A DNA stretch of 64,000 bases from Mixta calida (GTDB lineage: Bacteria; Pseudomonadota; Gammaproteobacteria; Enterobacterales; Enterobacteriaceae): positions 2,152,540-2,216,539 of the forward strand of contig NZ_CP026378.1 of NCBI RefSeq assembly GCF_002953215.1, written 5' to 3'. This document shows positions 27,401 to 35,445 of this stretch, piece after piece. A program made the translations under genes and the position numbers. Positions within the stretch are counted from its first letter, which is position 1, and the number at the start of each line of letters is the position of its first letter. Below the pieces are notes generated by a model. That model saw only the letters and a list, made by a program, of their open reading frames with translations. It ran no database searches and was not told the DNA's origin.

Positions 27401-28201
27401 TTACCAGCCTTTAATAATATCGCCTTTATAGAGCTCGTTAGCTTTATCAAGCACTTCCTGCGACTGGAATGCCTGCTTCAGCTTCTGAATGTTCGGGCTG
27501 TCTTTATTATCTTCGCGCGCCACAATCGCGTTGACGTATGGGGAGGCTTTGCCTTCCATAAACATGCCGTCGCGCGAGGCGGAGAGATTAACCAGTGCCG
27601 CGAAATTGTTGTTGATAATCGAGAGATAGACCTGCGGATCGTCCAGCGTGCGCGCCAGCTGCGGCGTATCCACTTCGACAAACTTCAGTTTTTTCGGGTT
27701 GGAGGTAACGTCCAGCGTGGTCGGCAGCAGGCCCGCTTCAGGCTTAACGGTGATCAGTCCCTGCGCCTGTAATAACAACAGGCTACGGCCCAGCGTCGTC
27801 GCCTCGTTGGAGAGGGTGACCGTTGCGCCGTCCGGCAGCTCTTTCAGCGATTTAATCTTGCGCGAATAGCCTGCAATAGGGAAGACAAAGGTATGGGTGA
27901 CTACGGCGAAGCGATAGCCGCGCTCTTTGGACTGCATCTCTAAATAAGGCAGACTCTGGAAGGCGTTGGCGTCCACATCCTTGTTAAACAGCGCTTCGTT
28001 AGGCTGTACATAGTCGTTAAACGCGATCACATCGACATCCAGCTTATATTTATCGTGCGCCACCTGCTTAACGGTTTCCCACAGCGCCTGATCCGGGCCA
28101 GTATTGATCGCCACTTTAATTTTGCTGTCTTCCTCTTTATTGCAGGCGCTGAGCAGAGTGACGGACGCCGCCAGAAGGGCCGTGAGCAGTGTTTTTTTCA
28201 T
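27401..28201 (-). CDS. MetQ/NlpA-family substrate-binding lipoprotein
   Basis: 266-residue lipoprotein with a lipobox LLSAC at residues 16-20, followed by the NlpA domain (IKVAINTGPDQALWETVKQV, DYVQPNEALFNKDVDANAFQ, KLKFVEVDTPQLARTL). It is related to methionine-binding MetQ and to NlpA of E. coli. No metN or metI lies beside it, so it must use a permease encoded elsewhere, as NlpA can. A triple MetJ box upstream supports a role in methionine uptake. Confidence 0.87.
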   Translation of the reverse strand: MKKTLLTALLAASVTLLSACNKEEDSKIKVAINTGPDQALWETVKQVAHDKYKLDVDVIAFNDYVQPNEALFNKDVDANAFQSLPYLEMQSKERGYRFAVVTHTFVFPIAGYSRKIKSLKELPDGATVTLSNEATTLGRSLLLLQAQGLITVKPEAGLLPTTLDVTSNPKKLKFVEVDTPQLARTLDDPQVYLSIINNNFAALVNLSASRDGMFMEGKASPYVNAIVAREDNKDSPNIQKLKQAFQSQEVLDKANELYKGDIIKGW

Positions 28202-28241
28202 TTATGGTGTTCCCTTATAAGTGTTAGGAAATCACTATAAT

Positions 28242-28265
28242 ATACATCCAGACGTCTGTACATCC
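28242..28265. promoter_or_regulatory. MetJ operator, three tandem met boxes
   Basis: Three adjacent 8-mers read ATACATCC, AGACGTCT and GTACATCC. The middle one is the perfect consensus, and each outer one matches four of eight positions in register. They lie 40-64 bp upstream of the MetQ-like start, overlapping the likely promoter, so SAM-MetJ should repress the gene when methionine is plentiful. Confidence 0.82.
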
Positions 28266-28371
28266 GTGGAAAATGCGTTTGCTCAAAAATGCGCCGCCTG
28301 AATTTTAAGCGGTGAGGCCGCACAGATTCTTACCGTTGCGTCGGCGATCCGGCGGAAAAGCAGAGTAAAAG

Positions 28372-28403
28372 AAAAACCCCCGTCACGTTCTACGGGGGTT
28401 TTC
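28372..28403. terminator. Terminator downstream of tctA
   Basis: AAAAACCCCCGT-CACGTTCT-ACGGGGGTTTT is a 7-8 bp G/C stem flanked by A-run and T-run, 13 bp past the tctA stop. It can act on both strands and isolates tctA from the MetQ-like gene's promoter. Confidence 0.88.
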
Positions 28404-28415
28404 TCTGATGAACAG

Positions 28416-29921
28416 TTACTGAGCCGCCAGCTTCATGCGCTTGCGACGATAGCGTTTCCATAAAGGCGGCACTAACAACACGGCGATGGCCAGCGCCAGC
28501 AACACCTTACAGATCAGGCTTTCCCACAAAATAGGCAGGTTGCCGTTGCTGATCGACAGCGCGCGGCGCAGGTTCTGTTCCAGCATTTCGCCCAATACAA
28601 AGCCCAGAATCAGCGGCGACATCGGGAAATCCATCTTGCGCAGGATATAGCCGAAGATGCCCAGTCCCACCATCAGCATCAGATCAAAGGTGGTGCTGTG
28701 GACCGCGTAAACGCCCACCGCAGAGATCGCGGCGATAGCCGGCACTAAAAACCACAGCGGAATGTTCAGCATCCGGGCAAAGACATTGATCATCGGAATA
28801 TTCATAATCAGCAGCATCACGTTGCCGATTAACAGCGCGGCGATCAGGCCCCAGACAATATCAGGCTGCTCAACGAACATCGCCGGGCCGGGCGTGATGT
28901 TATACAGGGTTAGCGCGCCAACCATCACCGCCGTCGTACCTGAGCCGGGAATGCCCAGCGTTAACATAGGAATGAAAGAGCCGCAGGCTGAGGCGTTGTT
29001 GGCCGCTTCCGGCGCCGCGACGCCGCGAATATCACCCTTACCGAATTGATCGCTGCCGCTGATCTTTTTCTCGGTCATATAGGCGATAGCGCTGGCGATC
29101 GTTGCGCCTGCGCCAGGTAACACGCCGACAAAGAAGCCGATAAACGAGGAGCGTAGGGTGGCGCCGGTCGACATGGCCGCCTCTTTCATATTGAACATCA
29201 TGCGTCCGCTGGCGCGCACCGCTTTCTGCCCGGTGCTGGTCGACTCCAGCATCAGTAAAATTTCGCTGACGGAAAACAGGCCGATCACGACCACCACAAA
29301 CTGAATGCCGTCAGAAAGGTGGACGCTGTCAAAGGTAAAGCGGTAAACGCCGGTATTGGCGTCGACGCCGACCGTAGCCATGCTCAGCCCAATCAGGGCC
29401 GAAAGGAATGACTTCAGCGGATTATGGCTCATCATGCTGCCCAGGCAGGCGATGGCGAAGACCATTAGCGCGAAATATTCCGCCGGGCCGAACGCCAGCG
29501 ACCAGCTTGCCAGCAGCGGCGCGAACAAAATAATGCCGATGATAGCGATGGTCGAACCGATAAACGAACTTACCGCCGAGATAGAGAGCGCTACGCCCGC
29601 TTTGCCCTGTTGCGCCATCGGATACCCATCCAGCGCCGTCATAATCGCGCCCGCATCGCCGGGCACGTTGAGCAGAATGGAGGAGATGCGGCCGCCATAT
29701 TCACAGCCAAGATAGACGGTCGCCAACAGGATCAATGCCGTTTCCGCAGGAAGGTGCAGGGCGAAGGCCAGCGGCATCAGGATCGCCACGCCGTTGATAG
29801 GCCCCAGTCCCGGCAGCAGCCCCACAATGGTGCCGATAAAGCAGCCGATCAGCGCAATCAGCAGGTTTTCCGGCGTCAGCGCAACGCCGAAGCCCTGCAT
29901 CAAAAAATACCAGGTATCCAT
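28416..29921 (-). CDS. tctA: Tripartite tricarboxylate transporter large permease TctA
   Basis: 501-residue inner-membrane protein with about eleven hydrophobic segments. The duplicated TctA motif is present twice: GLLPGLGPINGVAILMPLAF near residue 35 and VGVLPGAGATIASAIAYM near residue 265. It is the main transport subunit of a sodium-coupled citrate or tricarboxylate importer. Third gene of tctCBA, 10 bp after tctB. Confidence 0.92.
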   Translation of the reverse strand: MDTWYFLMQGFGVALTPENLLIALIGCFIGTIVGLLPGLGPINGVAILMPLAFALHLPAETALILLATVYLGCEYGGRISSILLNVPGDAGAIMTALDGYPMAQQGKAGVALSISAVSSFIGSTIAIIGIILFAPLLASWSLAFGPAEYFALMVFAIACLGSMMSHNPLKSFLSALIGLSMATVGVDANTGVYRFTFDSVHLSDGIQFVVVVIGLFSVSEILLMLESTSTGQKAVRASGRMMFNMKEAAMSTGATLRSSFIGFFVGVLPGAGATIASAIAYMTEKKISGSDQFGKGDIRGVAAPEAANNASACGSFIPMLTLGIPGSGTTAVMVGALTLYNITPGPAMFVEQPDIVWGLIAALLIGNVMLLIMNIPMINVFARMLNIPLWFLVPAIAAISAVGVYAVHSTTFDLMLMVGLGIFGYILRKMDFPMSPLILGFVLGEMLEQNLRRALSISNGNLPILWESLICKVLLALAIAVLLVPPLWKRYRRKRMKLAAQ

Positions 29922-29931
29922 AACGCTCTCC

Positions 29932-30363
29932 TTAACTCAGCCAGCTGCCGACCGGAAGTGTCACTTCCAGCAGCCTGTCAAAGGCATAAAATAACGCCAC
30001 GCCCATTACCACGCCGGAAATCGCCGCCGCCCACCAACGCGCGCCGAACAGCAGGCCGATGCCAAACGTCAGCAGCGTAGTGCAAAGCGCGAAGCCCAGG
30101 GTTTCAAACAGCCAGCCGTAAATCATCATCATCACCGCCAGCGCCACTAAACGTTTAAACGTGCTGCGGGCGGGCCAGTGAATAACGTCGGGTTTGCGAA
30201 ACAGCATCAGCAGAGCGCAGATCGCCATCAGACCAAGTATTCCCATAGGGAACGGGCGTGGGCCGACCGGTTCGTAACTGTATTCGCTATGAATTTGCCA
30301 GGCTACCACCATGCCGCCAAGGCAGAGCGCAAGCCACAGCGCTGCAAAAATACGATCGCTCAT
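29932..30363 (-). CDS. tctB: Tripartite tricarboxylate transporter small permease TctB
   Basis: 143-residue membrane protein with four hydrophobic segments and GPRFPMGILG-like GPRPFPMGILGLMAI, typical of TctB. It lies between tctC and tctA, separated by about 10 bp from each, and forms the membrane complex with TctA. Confidence 0.9.
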   Translation of the reverse strand: MSDRIFAALWLALCLGGMVVAWQIHSEYSYEPVGPRPFPMGILGLMAICALLMLFRKPDVIHWPARSTFKRLVALAVMMMIYGWLFETLGFALCTTLLTFGIGLLFGARWWAAAISGVVMGVALFYAFDRLLEVTLPVGSWLS

Positions 30364-30375
30364 TATCTGCTCCGC

Positions 30376-31350
30376 TTATTTGGCCAGCCCAAACGATTTC
30401 GCTTTTTCGCGGTAATCCGCCACCTGCGTTTTTACGTAGCTGTCGAGCTCTTTGCCAAACAGGTTGAACTCAAACAGGCCGCGCATATCACGCTGCTTCT
30501 GGAATTCAGGGGTATTGACCAGCTTTTTAAAGGTCTCTTCCCACCACTGATAGTCGGCCTCGCTGACTTTCGGCCCCAGATAAAAGCCGCGGATAATTGG
30601 CCATTCGACGTCAAAGCCTTGCTCTTTGGCGGTCGGCACGCTGGCCAGCTTCCCTGGCAGGCGCTTATCAGACATGACCGCCAGCACGCGCAGCTTGCCG
30701 GCTTGCAGATGCGGCACCATTTCGCTCATATCGCCGGATACCACCTGAATATGGTTGCCGAGCAGGGCGGTGACCGGTTCGCCGCCGCCTTCAAAAGCGA
30801 CATAGCGCATTTTGCGCGGATCGATGCCCGCCTTGCTGGCCAGCAGCGCGGTTTTCATCCAGTCCTGACTGCCAATCGAAGCGCCGGCGCCGACCACGAC
30901 TTTGGTCGGATCATTTTTCATCGCCGTCATCAGCTCGCCCAGCGTTTTCCACGGGGCGTCATCACGGACCGCGACCATGCCGTAATCGGTGCCGACCGCA
31001 GCCAGCCACTTAACGTCATCGACGGAGTAGCGGCCAAATTTGCCCTGCGAGAGATTCAGCAGCGAGCCGCCTGAAAAGGCGACGACGGTGCCCGCTTCGG
31101 CCGGACGCTGCGCAATAATCGCGTTATAGGCCACTGCGCCCACGCCGCCGGGCATATAGGTAACGCGCATCGGCGAGGAGATCTGTTTCGTTTCCTGTAG
31201 CGAGACCTGTAGCAGCTTACAGGTCAGGTCGAAACCGCCGCCCGGTTTAGCGGGGGCGATACATTCGGTACGTGAGGGCGCTTCTGCCGCAAAGGCGGTT
31301 GAAACGGAAAGGGCCATCAGGGTTGAGGTCAGGGCCGTTATAATTTTCAT
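30376..31350 (-). CDS. tctC: Tricarboxylate-binding protein TctC
   Basis: 324-residue periplasmic binding protein of the Bug/TctC family. A signal peptide (1-21, MKIITALTSTLMALSVSTAF) precedes APSRTECIAPAKPGGGFDLT, the ligand loop, and YMPGGVGAVAYN. It closely resembles Salmonella TctC, which binds citrate and tricarballylate. The ATG at 31350 follows GGAGCGAAAG. It is divergent from tctD across 119 bp, where TctD probably acts. Confidence 0.91.
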   Translation of the reverse strand: MKIITALTSTLMALSVSTAFAAEAPSRTECIAPAKPGGGFDLTCKLLQVSLQETKQISSPMRVTYMPGGVGAVAYNAIIAQRPAEAGTVVAFSGGSLLNLSQGKFGRYSVDDVKWLAAVGTDYGMVAVRDDAPWKTLGELMTAMKNDPTKVVVGAGASIGSQDWMKTALLASKAGIDPRKMRYVAFEGGGEPVTALLGNHIQVVSGDMSEMVPHLQAGKLRVLAVMSDKRLPGKLASVPTAKEQGFDVEWPIIRGFYLGPKVSEADYQWWEETFKKLVNTPEFQKQRDMRGLFEFNLFGKELDSYVKTQVADYREKAKSFGLAK

Positions 31351-31469
31351 CTTTCGCTCCATTCTTCTTCCAGAGTGTGATTACTGCCGAAAATTTATCG
31401 TTACCAAATTGTTAAAGCAGCTACCTTTCATTTACCTTTCATTACCCGGAATTAATGTCAGGATGTGAT

Positions 31470-32135
31470 ATGCGTCTCTTACTGGTTGAAGATACGGTTG
31501 AGCTGGCGCGTTGGTTACAGAAGGCGCTGACGCAAAAAGGATTTGCTGTCGATTGGGTGGCGAACGGCGTCGCGGCAGACCATATGCTGCATAGCGAGGA
31601 GTACGCTCTGGTAGTGCTGGATGTGGCATTGCCCCGTATGGATGGCCTTGAGGTACTCTCACGGCTGCGGCGGCGCGGACAAAATATGCCGGTACTGCTG
31701 TTGACCGCGCGCGGATCGCTGGACGACAGGGTGCGCGGCCTTAATCTCGGCGCTGACGATTATCTGACCAAGCCCTTCGAGCTGGATGAGCTTGAAGCGC
31801 GGCTGCGGGCGCTGCTGCGGCGTAGCCAGAATCATTCATCACAGCAACAGGCGCTGGGGCAGTTAGTCCTTGATGCCGAAGGCTATTTTCTGCTGGCCGA
31901 GAAGCCGTTGGCCCTTACGCCGCGAGAAAGCAGCATCCTGACGACGCTGATGCAGCGACGCGGCAGGCCGGTTTCACGGCAGCATCTTTATGAACAAACC
32001 TTTACGCTCGCTGATGATGTCAGCCCGGAAAGCATTGAACTTTATATACACCGGGTACGTAAAAAACTGGCGGGAAGTGATGTGGCAATCGTAACGCTGC
32101 GTGGCCTTGGCTATACGCTGGAAACGCTAACGTGA
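31470..32135 (+). CDS. tctD: Response regulator TctD
   Basis: 221-residue OmpR-type regulator. The receiver has the acidic pair in LVEDT, phospho-acceptor D51 (VVLDVALPRMDG) and K101 (YLTKPF). The C-terminal winged helix contains LTPRESSILTTLM and YIHRVRKKL. I chose the ATG at 31470 behind CAGGATGTG; the ATG at 31455 adds five residues. It controls tctCBA in response to tricarboxylates with its kinase TctE. Confidence 0.91.
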   Translation: MRLLLVEDTVELARWLQKALTQKGFAVDWVANGVAADHMLHSEEYALVVLDVALPRMDGLEVLSRLRRRGQNMPVLLLTARGSLDDRVRGLNLGADDYLTKPFELDELEARLRALLRRSQNHSSQQQALGQLVLDAEGYFLLAEKPLALTPRESSILTTLMQRRGRPVSRQHLYEQTFTLADDVSPESIELYIHRVRKKLAGSDVAIVTLRGLGYTLETLT

Positions 32136-33511
32136 GGCTTATTCACTCTTTGCGCGGCGAACTGCTTGCCTGGCTCGGCGCGCCGCTGCTGCTGCTGTGG
32201 GGACTTTCGGTTTATACGCACTATCAAAGCGCTGTCCATGCGGCGAATCAGGCTTACGATCGCTCGTTACTGGCGTCGGCGCGAACCGTTGCTGAGCGGC
32301 TGGTGGTAAGAAATGGTCATATCGAAGTGGATGTGCCGTGGGTGGTGCTCGACAGTTTCGAGCGCAATATGAACGATCAGCTCTTTTATCAGGTGATTTC
32401 GCCGGAGGGCAAAACGCTGTCGGGCTACGACGATCTGCCAGCCATTCCGCCAGCCAGCGCGCCTTCAGAGCTCTATCCGGCGCTGGTGCATTTCTATGAT
32501 GCGCGCTATCGCCAACAACGCATTCGGGTTGCCGCGCTCTGGCAGCCGGTGAGCGAGGAGGGCGTTAACGGCATGGCGCTGGTACTGGTGGCGGAAACGC
32601 TGAATTCCCGCCGCGCTTTTGCCGACGGTTTGCTGCATACCGCGCTGCTCAGCCAAACTTTTCTGGTTTTGGTGACGCTGCTGCTGGCGGGACTGATGCT
32701 GCGCCGGGTTTTGCGTCCACTGCGCCAGTTATCGCGTCTTCTGTCACGGCGCGACGGCAGTGAATTAACGCCGCTGCCTTCGTTGCCCTGGTCTGAACTG
32801 CAACCGTTGATTATCGCTTTTAACCGTTATCTTGAACGTTTGCGCAGCCTGCTGGCGCGGCAGGATCGTTTTAGCGCTGACGCCGCGCATCAGCTCCGCA
32901 CGCCCCTGGCGATCCTGAAAACGCAGGTAGGCGTGGCGCTGAGCAGCGATCGTCCTGAACAGTGGCAGGAGAGTTTGCAGGGAATGCGGCATACGCTGGA
33001 TGACACCATTCTGCTTACCGATCGGTTACTTCAGCTGGCGCGGATTAAGGCGCACCACGGCGAAGAACTGCCGCGCGTCAGCGTCGATTTAGCAGCAATT
33101 CTGCGTGACGCCTGTTTCAGCAGCTATACCGCCGCAAGAAATAAGCAGATCGACCTCGGCTATGAGGGGGATGAGAAATGTGCGGTATTTGGCGACGCGG
33201 TTTTACTTGGCGAACTGTGCGCGAATCTGCTGGATAATGCGATTAAGTATACGCCGGACGGCGGGGTCATTACGGCGCGTTTACAGGCGGGCAGGTTAGC
33301 GATCGAGGACAGCGGCCCAGGCATTTCCGGCACCGAGCAGGAAAAAGCCTTACAGCCGTTTTCCCGACTCGATCACGGCAGTACACAGCCCGGCGCGGGA
33401 ATCGGTTTAGCTCTGGTGAAGGATATTTGCGCCTGGCACGGCGCGACGATGACGCTGGAACGTAGTCCGACGCTGGGCGGATTAAGGGTGGTGGTTACCT
33501 TTACAAGCTGA
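32132..33511 (+). CDS. tctE: Sensor histidine kinase TctE
   Basis: 459-residue membrane kinase. Two hydrophobic helices (residues 8-28 and about 168-188) flank a periplasmic domain, followed by a HAMP-like region, a phospho-acceptor histidine (H253 in AHQLRTPLAIL), the N box NLLDNAIKYTPDGG, and the G boxes EDSGPGISG and GAGIGLALV. It starts with GTG overlapping the tctD stop (GTGA). Confidence 0.9.
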   Translation: MRLIHSLRGELLAWLGAPLLLLWGLSVYTHYQSAVHAANQAYDRSLLASARTVAERLVVRNGHIEVDVPWVVLDSFERNMNDQLFYQVISPEGKTLSGYDDLPAIPPASAPSELYPALVHFYDARYRQQRIRVAALWQPVSEEGVNGMALVLVAETLNSRRAFADGLLHTALLSQTFLVLVTLLLAGLMLRRVLRPLRQLSRLLSRRDGSELTPLPSLPWSELQPLIIAFNRYLERLRSLLARQDRFSADAAHQLRTPLAILKTQVGVALSSDRPEQWQESLQGMRHTLDDTILLTDRLLQLARIKAHHGEELPRVSVDLAAILRDACFSSYTAARNKQIDLGYEGDEKCAVFGDAVLLGELCANLLDNAIKYTPDGGVITARLQAGRLAIEDSGPGISGTEQEKALQPFSRLDHGSTQPGAGIGLALVKDICAWHGATMTLERSPTLGGLRVVVTFTS

Positions 33512-33580
33512 CCTGGTTTCTACAAAAGGCAAACATGATTCAATTTATAGCTCAATATCAAATCCCAGAACTGTCCCTTT

Positions 33581-34024
33581 ATGGATTTAAAATCGTTCAT
33601 TGAATCATTAAGTTATTGCGAAGAAAGCAACAAATCATTAAATGTAAAACTGCTCGTCTGCCTGGCCCTGGCTGAGTATTTTAAGATTGGGCTAAGGTAC
33701 GACGCGCAAAAGCGTTATAACAGCCTCACTGTATGGTCGCATTGCCAATGCAATAAAGTCATTTACAATCAGGAAATTACGGTATGGATACAGTCGAAGA
33801 GCTTAACAACACCTATTTTTCCATGGGGAATAAAGCTACCGTCTGTTATTGGTGGTTATCCACCTCATAAACTAAAAATTCTCATGGTTAGAAAAATTAG
33901 CACCTTTACTGGCAGGGCTATACCTGTGCTGGGCTGGATTATTCTGGCGTCTGATGTCTCACAAATAGCGTACCGTACAGTCAGGGATTACAACCGCATA
34001 GCCAGAGGAAACGATAAAATATGA
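33581..34024 (+). CDS. Unassigned small membrane protein of the dif island
   Basis: 147 residues, not recognised with certainty. The first half is polar and rich in Lys and Tyr. A hydrophobic segment (about residues 113-128, AIPVLGWIILASDVSQI) precedes a basic tail RTVRDYNRIARGNDKI, which resembles small membrane proteins found beside DUF1493 genes in enterobacteria. It overlaps the next gene by four bases (ATGA). The base composition is clearly more AT-rich than the flanking tct genes. No ribosome site is obvious at the ATG, so the start is unsure. Confidence 0.6.
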   Translation: MDLKSFIESLSYCEESNKSLNVKLLVCLALAEYFKIGLRYDAQKRYNSLTVWSHCQCNKVIYNQEITVWIQSKSLTTPIFPWGIKLPSVIGGYPPHKLKILMVRKISTFTGRAIPVLGWIILASDVSQIAYRTVRDYNRIARGNDKI

Positions 34025-34323
34025 TAGATGCAGATGCTGTTGAAAAGCGGGTTTACGACATTGTCCGGCCGTGGAATGGACGCTCATGGCTGACATTTAA
34101 AATGCCTTCTTTAAATGGCGATACATCACTAAACCACACCATGAACATGGACGAAGAAGAGGCGCAGGATTTGCTTGATGAGATTTTTACTGAGTTTAAT
34201 CTCAAACATGCCGATCTCGATTTCAGTATCTATTTTCCTGTGAAAAATCGTAAAGATGCAAAGCCACTGACCATCAACATGCTAATTGAATCTGCTAAAG
34301 CGGGTCGCTGGCTATATGATTAA
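34021..34323 (+). CDS. DUF1493 family protein
   Basis: 100-residue acidic protein. The tail PLTINMLIESAKAGRWLYD is the DUF1493 hallmark, and a helical core MDEEEAQDLLDEIFTEFNL lies in the middle; the family is thought to have an acyl-carrier-like fold, with no established function. Its ATG overlaps the stop of the membrane protein gene, so the two are translated as a pair. It ends 86 bp before dif. Confidence 0.72.
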   Translation: MIDADAVEKRVYDIVRPWNGRSWLTFKMPSLNGDTSLNHTMNMDEEEAQDLLDEIFTEFNLKHADLDFSIYFPVKNRKDAKPLTINMLIESAKAGRWLYD

Positions 34324-34409
34324 CTCAGTTGGAGAGCTGCTTTTCGCTCTCCGCTATAGCCTGAATAATGAACCACAAATAAACGTCAACTTTGAGCCTC
34401 CGTTACCTT

Positions 34410-34437
34410 GGTGCGCATAATGTATATTATGTTAAAT
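34410..34437 (+). other. dif, XerC/XerD chromosome dimer resolution site
   Basis: 28 bp: left arm GGTGCGCATAA (XerC), centre TGTATA, right arm TTATGTTAAAT (XerD). Every base equals the E. coli dif as I know it. XerC and XerD, activated by FtsK at the septum, recombine here to resolve chromosome dimers. No other copy is seen, so there is no integrated dif-using phage flanked by two sites. Confidence 0.97.
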
Positions 34438-34734
34438 TAGATATCAGCTTATGTACCCGCAAATAGCTACCTGTTTCCTTCCTATCCCTTTGCGTCTTAT
34501 TGCCTGGTGATGCCTGCCTGGTTTTGGTTCTACGCCCAATCGACTGGCCCGTCGCCTGATTCTGCCCCGCTCCCGATCCTTTTAGCGGAACCCCATTAAA
34601 CGTATAGGTGCAGCATCGACAATGCACCGTCACATCGCTGGCGCAAATGGCCGAATTCACCTTTTGGCGTTTTCCCGCTTCATCAACATAGAAGCCGTGG
34701 TAACGGGAAAAGGCTGACCAAGAATAAAAGCCTT
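34438..34734 (-). other. Unassigned ORF remnant between dif and the immunity gene
   Basis: On the minus strand one frame is open from just inside the end of the WapI-like gene (after a TAA) to dif. It reads LAELKGFYSWSAFSRYHGFY, then VDEAGKRQKVNSAICAS, then DVTVHCRCCTYTFNGVPLKG and a basic tail. There is no ATG near its beginning; a GTG start at 34660 would keep 77 residues, the last overlapping dif. It has a CRCC cysteine cluster, but I cannot place it in a family. It may be the decayed start of a toxin or effector gene. Confidence 0.35.
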
Positions 34735-35160
34735 TCAGTTCTGCCAGTTAATCATCTCGTCAAGGCCGGACAACAACGCTGGGAAGTAGCTCTCATCTAT
34801 GCCAAAAGAATCTTTTACGATAACACTTTCCGCCGGATTTTCAGGCCTGAGCGTTAAATCCACTGCGACAGAATTTCCAGGCATAGGAACAAAATGCAAA
34901 TTTAACTGATTTTCTGTGCTTTTAAAGATCACCTCAGGTGGTCTGCTCCCATCAATCAACCCCCGATAAAAAGAAACCATATTTCTTCTAAAATCAGTCA
35001 GTTCCCCGACACAAAATGATGCCTGATATTGTGTCTTCAACTCAGGAAGTTGATATTCAACGTATGTTCTTATCCAGTCATATTCAGGGGCTTCTGGGGT
35101 ATTTTGCCTTTCGAATGGCGAAAGACGTAATATCCTTGAACCACTTACGATTTCTATCAT
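34735..35160 (-). CDS. WapI-like immunity protein (orphan)
   Basis: 141 residues. The pattern of an N-terminal strand, then YDWIRTYVEYQLPELKTQYQ, a helix (ELTDFRRNMVSFYRGL), a strand set and a C-terminal FGIDESYFPALLSGLDEMIN resembles WapI-family immunity proteins of polymorphic toxin systems. The identification rests on recall of that pattern and is tentative. No toxin gene lies next to it. The base composition is AT-rich, like the rest of the dif island. Confidence 0.55.
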   Translation of the reverse strand: MIEIVSGSRILRLSPFERQNTPEAPEYDWIRTYVEYQLPELKTQYQASFCVGELTDFRRNMVSFYRGLIDGSRPPEVIFKSTENQLNLHFVPMPGNSVAVDLTLRPENPAESVIVKDSFGIDESYFPALLSGLDEMINWQN

Positions 35161-35445
35161 AGTACCCCATCATTTATACACAAAATGAGTGATCGTCCAG
35201 TCCTTTTCACGAACCACGATTTCAAATTTAAAACGTTTATGTTAGTGAGATCGCGCTACGTGAATTTTGTGAACTTAACAGCACCATGCTCCTGCAAAAT
35301 GAACGTAGACGCGCCAAAAAAAACAGACGTAACGGCGTGGTTTTCCGCCAGTAAATCCAGCCGGTCGATAAAGACCGGCCATATGACACGCAGTTTCAGC
35401 CCGTATCGAACGCGGCGGCTGAACAAACGACAAATTCGCTAACCG

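Noticed and set aside
33985-33999. TTACAAC near dif as a second Ter site
   Set aside because: The bases after it read CGCAT instead of ATACT; the position 6 G-C pair is missing.
34427-34660. 77-residue frame over dif as a real gene
   Set aside because: It would read through dif, starts with GTG without a ribosome site and matches no family; kept only as a remnant.
35358-35380. Hairpin GCCGGTC-GATAAA-GACCGGC as a terminator
   Set aside because: No T-run on either strand and no gene ending beside it.
35185-35442. 85-residue plus-strand frame
   Set aside because: No ribosome site, low-complexity basic composition and no resemblance to a protein; probably chance.
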